A DNA stretch of 64,000 nucleotides from Roseobacter sp. HKCCD6576-2 (GTDB lineage: Bacteria; Pseudomonadota; Alphaproteobacteria; Rhodobacterales; Rhodobacteraceae): assembly GCF_013179285.1 (NCBI RefSeq), contig NZ_WVNW01000003.1, positions 186,001 through 250,000 on the forward strand, given 5' to 3'. Under the pieces are notes generated by a model, which was not told where the DNA came from, searched no databases, and worked only from the letters and a program-made list of their open reading frames with translations. Every line of letters begins with the position of its first letter. Within the stretch, counting starts at the first letter, position 1. Made by a program: the position numbers and the translations under genes. Positions 60,635 to 64,000 of the stretch are shown here, piece after piece.

Positions 60635-61837
60635 CTATGCGCTGGCCCGGTATTGGGACGGGGTCATCCCAAGTTCGCGTTTGAAAGCTGTGTAGAAAGA
60701 TGAACGTGAGTTGAACCCAACGTCGTAGGCAATGGTCAGAATGGTCGCGTCGGTGTTGCGCAGCCTGTCTGTCGCATCACGAATGCGCCAGCGGTTCACA
60801 TAGTCGAAAAACCGTTCCCCGATTTTCTCGTTCAGCGCTTGCGAGGCGTAATGCGTGGTCACGCCGATCCGGTTCGCCAAATCCCAAAGGGAGAGATCAG
60901 GTTCGAGATAGAGATGCTGGTCCGCCATCAGCGCTTCGATCTTTCCGGCGAGCCGATCAAGTCGGGTATCATCGAGCCCGGACTTGCCGTATTTCCGCAT
61001 GGGCGGCGCCTCTGCATCACCTGCCGGAGCCGGTTCAGCTGGCACGACAATCCCCGGTTTTTGTCGAGTCCCCCAAAGGGCGATGCTCCACATCAGAACA
61101 TAGCGGAGCAGGATCGCAGCCAGAAGGGACTCAAACACGTCGCCCACCGGAAATCTTAGGTCAAACACCGACGCCAGAATTGCGATGGAGTTGAAGGCCC
61201 AGAACACAATAACTGCCGCCGCCAGCCACCAGGCCCAGGCCAACTCGCGGCTCTCCGTGCTGGCGAAGAGGTCTTTCAAGCGGCTTCTGTATCGCCTGAG
61301 GCGCTGCAGGATCAGCACGGCGTAGATCGGCACCAAGGCGTAGAACAAGGCTGTCGCGCCATAGAGCCCGACCAAGGCGATGGTTTGCCAGATCACCAAA
61401 TCGCCGACGCCGGGTTGCAGGCCCGCCTGCAAAGACGGCGGCAAAAGCAAGATGTAGAGATAGAGAGCGACGGCAAACACGATGGGAACCCCATGCAAGA
61501 TCCAGCGTGGTCTGGCGCTCTCTTGGGTCGGGTCGTCGGTTAGACGATGCACGTAAAGCCACAGGAGAAGTGGCTGAACCATCGTCAGCGGGATCTCCGC
61601 GAGCTCAAACACCAGGGTCAGGAACTCCGGGTTATCTCCAGAGAGAAGATATGAGGCTGGCAAGGCCAGAAGTTCGATCGCGTTGGCCAGAAAGAAGAGG
61701 GCCAGGGGCAGTCGGATATGCAGGTGCCGATCAGACAGCAGAAGCAAGTTTGCGCAAAAGGCGGACATGACCAGCAGACCAATGGCGGCGGCCAGACGCA
61801 GCGTCTCTTGCTCAGAATTCAGAAGTGCGGGGTCCAT
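60635..61837 (-). CDS. AraC-family regulator with seven-helix membrane N-terminus
   Basis: This 400-residue protein has about seven hydrophobic helices in the first 250 residues (for example AAAIGLLVMSAFCANLLLL and LALFFLANAIELLALPASYL), then a cytoplasmic linker and a C-terminal AraC helix-turn-helix domain (about 295-400): LWDLANRIGVTTHYASQALNEKIGERFFDYVNRWRI and LTIAYDVGFNSRSSFYTAFKRELGMTPSQYR. It would sense a signal at the membrane and bind DNA. The RTX serine hydrolase gene lies just upstream on the same strand (77-base gap), so it may be controlled by this regulator. Confidence 0.88.
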   Translation of the reverse strand: MDPALLNSEQETLRLAAAIGLLVMSAFCANLLLLSDRHLHIRLPLALFFLANAIELLALPASYLLSGDNPEFLTLVFELAEIPLTMVQPLLLWLYVHRLTDDPTQESARPRWILHGVPIVFAVALYLYILLLPPSLQAGLQPGVGDLVIWQTIALVGLYGATALFYALVPIYAVLILQRLRRYRSRLKDLFASTESRELAWAWWLAAAVIVFWAFNSIAILASVFDLRFPVGDVFESLLAAILLRYVLMWSIALWGTRQKPGIVVPAEPAPAGDAEAPPMRKYGKSGLDDTRLDRLAGKIEALMADQHLYLEPDLSLWDLANRIGVTTHYASQALNEKIGERFFDYVNRWRIRDATDRLRNTDATILTIAYDVGFNSRSSFYTAFKRELGMTPSQYRASA

Positions 61838-61914
61838 GAAATGATGGTCATCCGTTTAATGGATAGGGTGCGCGCGCAGACTCTGCGCGCGCCAAAAAAA
61901 AGACTTTGGACCCT

Positions 61915-63786
61915 TCAGAAGATAAAACTGTCTTCGGTCAAGGGTTCACAACTGTTTCCGAAGATCGAAATCTCGGCATCACCAAAGCTGATCTGCGTAT
62001 AGCCACCGTGTGTGTCGATCTCCAAGTCATTGAAGCTCAATCCGGTCTGCGAGAAGTCCAGCATGTCTTCGCCGGCATTAAAGCCGAAGATGCGATCCTG
62101 GCCAGCGTCGAGCTGAAACACAAACGTATCGGCACCGGCACCGCCCCACATGTAATCACGGCCGGCACCGCCATCGAGAACGTCATCTCCAGCGCCGCCG
62201 CGCAACATGTCGGTTCCATCGCCACCCGACAGCACGTCATCGCCGCTGCCACCGCGCAGATGATCACGGCCGGCGCCGCCGCTCAGATCGTCGTTGCCCT
62301 GGTTGCCATTCAGGATGTCGTTGCCCTCGCCGCCGTCCATCGTGTCATCGCCGCCGCGCCCGCGGAGGTGATCGCGCCCATCGCCCCCGTCAATCCGGTC
62401 GTCACCATGACCGCCGCGCAGATGGTCATTGCCGTCAAGCCCGATCAGTTGATTGTCACTTTGGGCGGCATCCGGCGCGTGCCGCAGAATGTCGACGTGA
62501 TCGCCACCCTGATCGCCAATCCAGAGGATCGAGTCATCGGCGAAGCTGAACCGTCCGGTATCAAGATCGGCGATCCCACCGTCGAAGGTCAGGCTTGCAC
62601 CATCCAATTCCAGAACCGTCTCCGGCGTGCCGGAGACATCCTCATCTTCGCTCAGTGTGATGTCGGCGGCTGTCCCCTCAATGGTGAAGCTCTCATCCGA
62701 CGGATCGAAACTGGCCCAGGCATCATCATCGAACACAGCCGAAAACGCACTGATTAGGAGGTCGACCGGCTCAGCGCTCGAATGCGTTGCCGCGATCGAA
62801 AAGATCGTCCCGGACTCGACATGGATAAAAGTGGCGGTGTTGGTCCCGAGCGTGCCGCCCTGAAACCCGATGAATTGCTGCCCGAAGATCTGCCCAGAGG
62901 AGAGGCCGAGGCTTTCCCCGTCGATCCCGGCTGTGCCGTCCGGGGCGCGGAAGTCCAGCATCTCCTCCATCTGCTCAGCGGAAAGCAAGGTGCGGGAGAC
63001 CAGCAGCGCGTCAAAGAAGCGGATCATATCACTCGTGGTCGACACCACCCCGCCCGCAGCACCGAAATCCAGCGGAATGTCGGTCACATCGATCACTTGA
63101 CCGGGAATGAGTTCGGCATAGGAGTGCAACACATCCTTGGCGCCACCGTCCGACTTCAATGTACTGTCATCCATGCCGGCGGCAGAGAAGATGCGGTCGG
63201 ACAGCACCTCGCCAAAGCTATCGCCGGTGACATTCTCGATCAGCTTCTGCAAAAGCAGATAGTTTGTGTTCGAGTACTCGTATCCTTCGCCCGGCGCAAA
63301 TGATGCCGGCTGGCCTGAGGCAATGGCCAGCAACCCGTCGGGTCCAAGCGGCTGGTCCGGATTGAGCATCAGCTGTTCGATAAAGGCCGGTACACCCGTC
63401 TGGCCCGGCACTGTGTCGAAATCTGGGATACCGGATCGGTTTGCCAGCAACTCCCGCACGGTCACCTCTTCGATATTGGGAATGCCTTCCAGACCTGACA
63501 GATCCATCTGATCGGCCAGCGGGGCATCAAAGTCGATCGCGCCTTCGCCAACCAATTGCTGAATGATGACCGATGTCATCATCTTGGTCTGAGACCCGAT
63601 CTCGAACTGATTATCCGCGCTGGCCGCTTGATCGCCATTAAGCTCAATCGTGCCAGTGGCATTGCGCACTGACAGCCCGTCGCGGGCCACCTCTATCAAG
63701 ACGGCGGGGGCGGGGCTGTCGTCTGCGAAGTCCTCCAACGCGCGGCTAGGTGCCTCTTTCAGGGCGTTAGGGTCAAAATGGGACAT
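61915..63786 (-). CDS. Serine beta-lactamase-like hydrolase with C-terminal RTX repeats
   Basis: This 623-residue protein has a class C beta-lactamase/DD-peptidase-like domain (about 20-370): the nucleophile motif SQTK at 65-68 in EIGSQTKMM, and a YSNTNY tyrosine motif near residue 175. A beta-rich segment follows. Twelve RTX nonapeptide repeats (GGxGxDxLxG type) cover about residues 450-560 and would bind Ca2+, ending with the LIGL...FNAGEDMLDF type-I-secretion-like tail. No Sec signal peptide is present, consistent with type I secretion. An AAGGATT ribosome site precedes the ATG. The activity may be esterase or peptidase, not antibiotic resistance. Confidence 0.88.
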   Translation of the reverse strand: MSHFDPNALKEAPSRALEDFADDSPAPAVLIEVARDGLSVRNATGTIELNGDQAASADNQFEIGSQTKMMTSVIIQQLVGEGAIDFDAPLADQMDLSGLEGIPNIEEVTVRELLANRSGIPDFDTVPGQTGVPAFIEQLMLNPDQPLGPDGLLAIASGQPASFAPGEGYEYSNTNYLLLQKLIENVTGDSFGEVLSDRIFSAAGMDDSTLKSDGGAKDVLHSYAELIPGQVIDVTDIPLDFGAAGGVVSTTSDMIRFFDALLVSRTLLSAEQMEEMLDFRAPDGTAGIDGESLGLSSGQIFGQQFIGFQGGTLGTNTATFIHVESGTIFSIAATHSSAEPVDLLISAFSAVFDDDAWASFDPSDESFTIEGTAADITLSEDEDVSGTPETVLELDGASLTFDGGIADLDTGRFSFADDSILWIGDQGGDHVDILRHAPDAAQSDNQLIGLDGNDHLRGGHGDDRIDGGDGRDHLRGRGGDDTMDGGEGNDILNGNQGNDDLSGGAGRDHLRGGSGDDVLSGGDGTDMLRGGAGDDVLDGGAGRDYMWGGAGADTFVFQLDAGQDRIFGFNAGEDMLDFSQTGLSFNDLEIDTHGGYTQISFGDAEISIFGNSCEPLTEDSFIF

Positions 63787-64000
63787 GGTGTGAATCCTTG
63801 TAGAAGTCTTAACTGTGACGGACCGGTGGGGCCGTCGCAGACTCGTTGCCAGAATGTGCTGTCTGATGCGTCCGGATCGGTCGGCGCGGACAAAGAGCCA
63901 TCCGTTGCCGTATCTCAGCCTTGCACCGCGTGTTTAGCGCAGGGCCCTCTGACAGCAGAATTGCTGACTATTCGGCTCGGTCTTCTCCATTTGCCGTCAT
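63787..64000. other. Upstream region at the window end
   Basis: These 214 bases precede the RTX hydrolase gene and must include its promoter. I see no complete gene or strong site in this stretch; it runs off the window edge. Confidence 0.5.

Noticed and set aside
61906-62757. Plus-strand frame opposite the RTX repeats
   Set aside because: Its Ala/Val/Ile-rich repetitive sequence is the antisense of the GGxGxD repeats and carries no family signal.
1-64000. CRISPR arrays, rRNA or tRNA genes and intact insertion sequences
   Set aside because: I found no regularly spaced identical repeats, cloverleaf-like tRNA sequence, rRNA stretch or transposase with terminal repeats. A covariance-model tRNA search would be the deciding test.

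Overview
The window looks like a chromosomal segment of a GC-rich alphaproteobacterium, most likely a member of the Rhodobacteraceae (Roseobacter group). This is inferred from gene content: a PleD-type diguanylate cyclase beside a DUF3572 gene, an anthraniloyl-CoA monooxygenase cluster, HfaB-type secretion genes, a TTAA-N7-TTAA (CtrA-like) site and RTX-type secretion. I see no rRNA or tRNA genes, CRISPR array or intact insertion sequence.

Layout. 0.1-2.9 kb: a fatty acid desaturase and two transporters. 2.9-4.0 kb, minus strand: a NUDIX hydrolase and a DUF983 zinc-ribbon membrane protein. 4.2-6.2 kb: an EF-hand protein, an ECF sigma factor, a small membrane protein (probable anti-sigma) and a periplasmic sensor-like protein. 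6.3-8.0 kb: PleD-like diguanylate cyclase and DUF3572. 8.0-12.2 kb: a MarR regulator, a HAD phosphatase, an MttB-family methyltransferase without pyrrolysine, and an MFS transporter.

12.4-27.7 kb is a tryptophan catabolic island read from one divergent promoter region at 18.4-18.55 kb. The minus operon (glutaryl-CoA dehydrogenase, FadJ-like enzyme, kynurenine formamidase, tryptophan dioxygenase, kynureninase) takes tryptophan to anthranilate and handles the lower pathway. The plus operon (anthraniloyl-CoA monooxygenase/reductase, SDR, MarR, atypical crotonase, acyl-CoA dehydrogenase, anthranilate-CoA ligase, thioesterase, Rid protein, thiolase) takes anthranilate through a CoA-bound, ring-reducing aerobic pathway. 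Most genes overlap by 1-4 bases.

27.9-30.3 kb: a YjjI-family glycyl radical enzyme and its YjjW activase. 30.4-36.2 kb, minus strand: a phosphorelay set (HPt protein, response regulator with a degenerate GGDEF domain, CheY-like regulator, two hybrid-free histidine kinases) with a CtrA-like site upstream. 36.6-40.6 kb: aldehyde dehydrogenase, beta-hydroxyacid dehydrogenase, cupin and a divergent LysR regulator. 41.0-43.6 kb: two convergent sulfotransferase-like genes.

43.9-49.9 kb is the most unusual part: a curli/holdfast-anchor-like system with a small Asn/Gln-rich secreted protein, a CsgG/HfaB lipoprotein, a small secreted protein, an HfaD-like protein, a 575-residue secreted protein built from 21 Q-x-[AS]-x-N motifs, and a CsgD-like LuxR regulator. 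50.0-58.0 kb: an aminoglycoside-type kinase, a double glycosyltransferase and a 1545-residue glycosyltransferase/alginate-lyase-like/glycosyltransferase fusion. 58.3-60.6 kb: small exported proteins and a patch of decayed gene fragments. 60.6-63.8 kb: a membrane AraC regulator and a serine beta-lactamase-like protein with RTX repeats.
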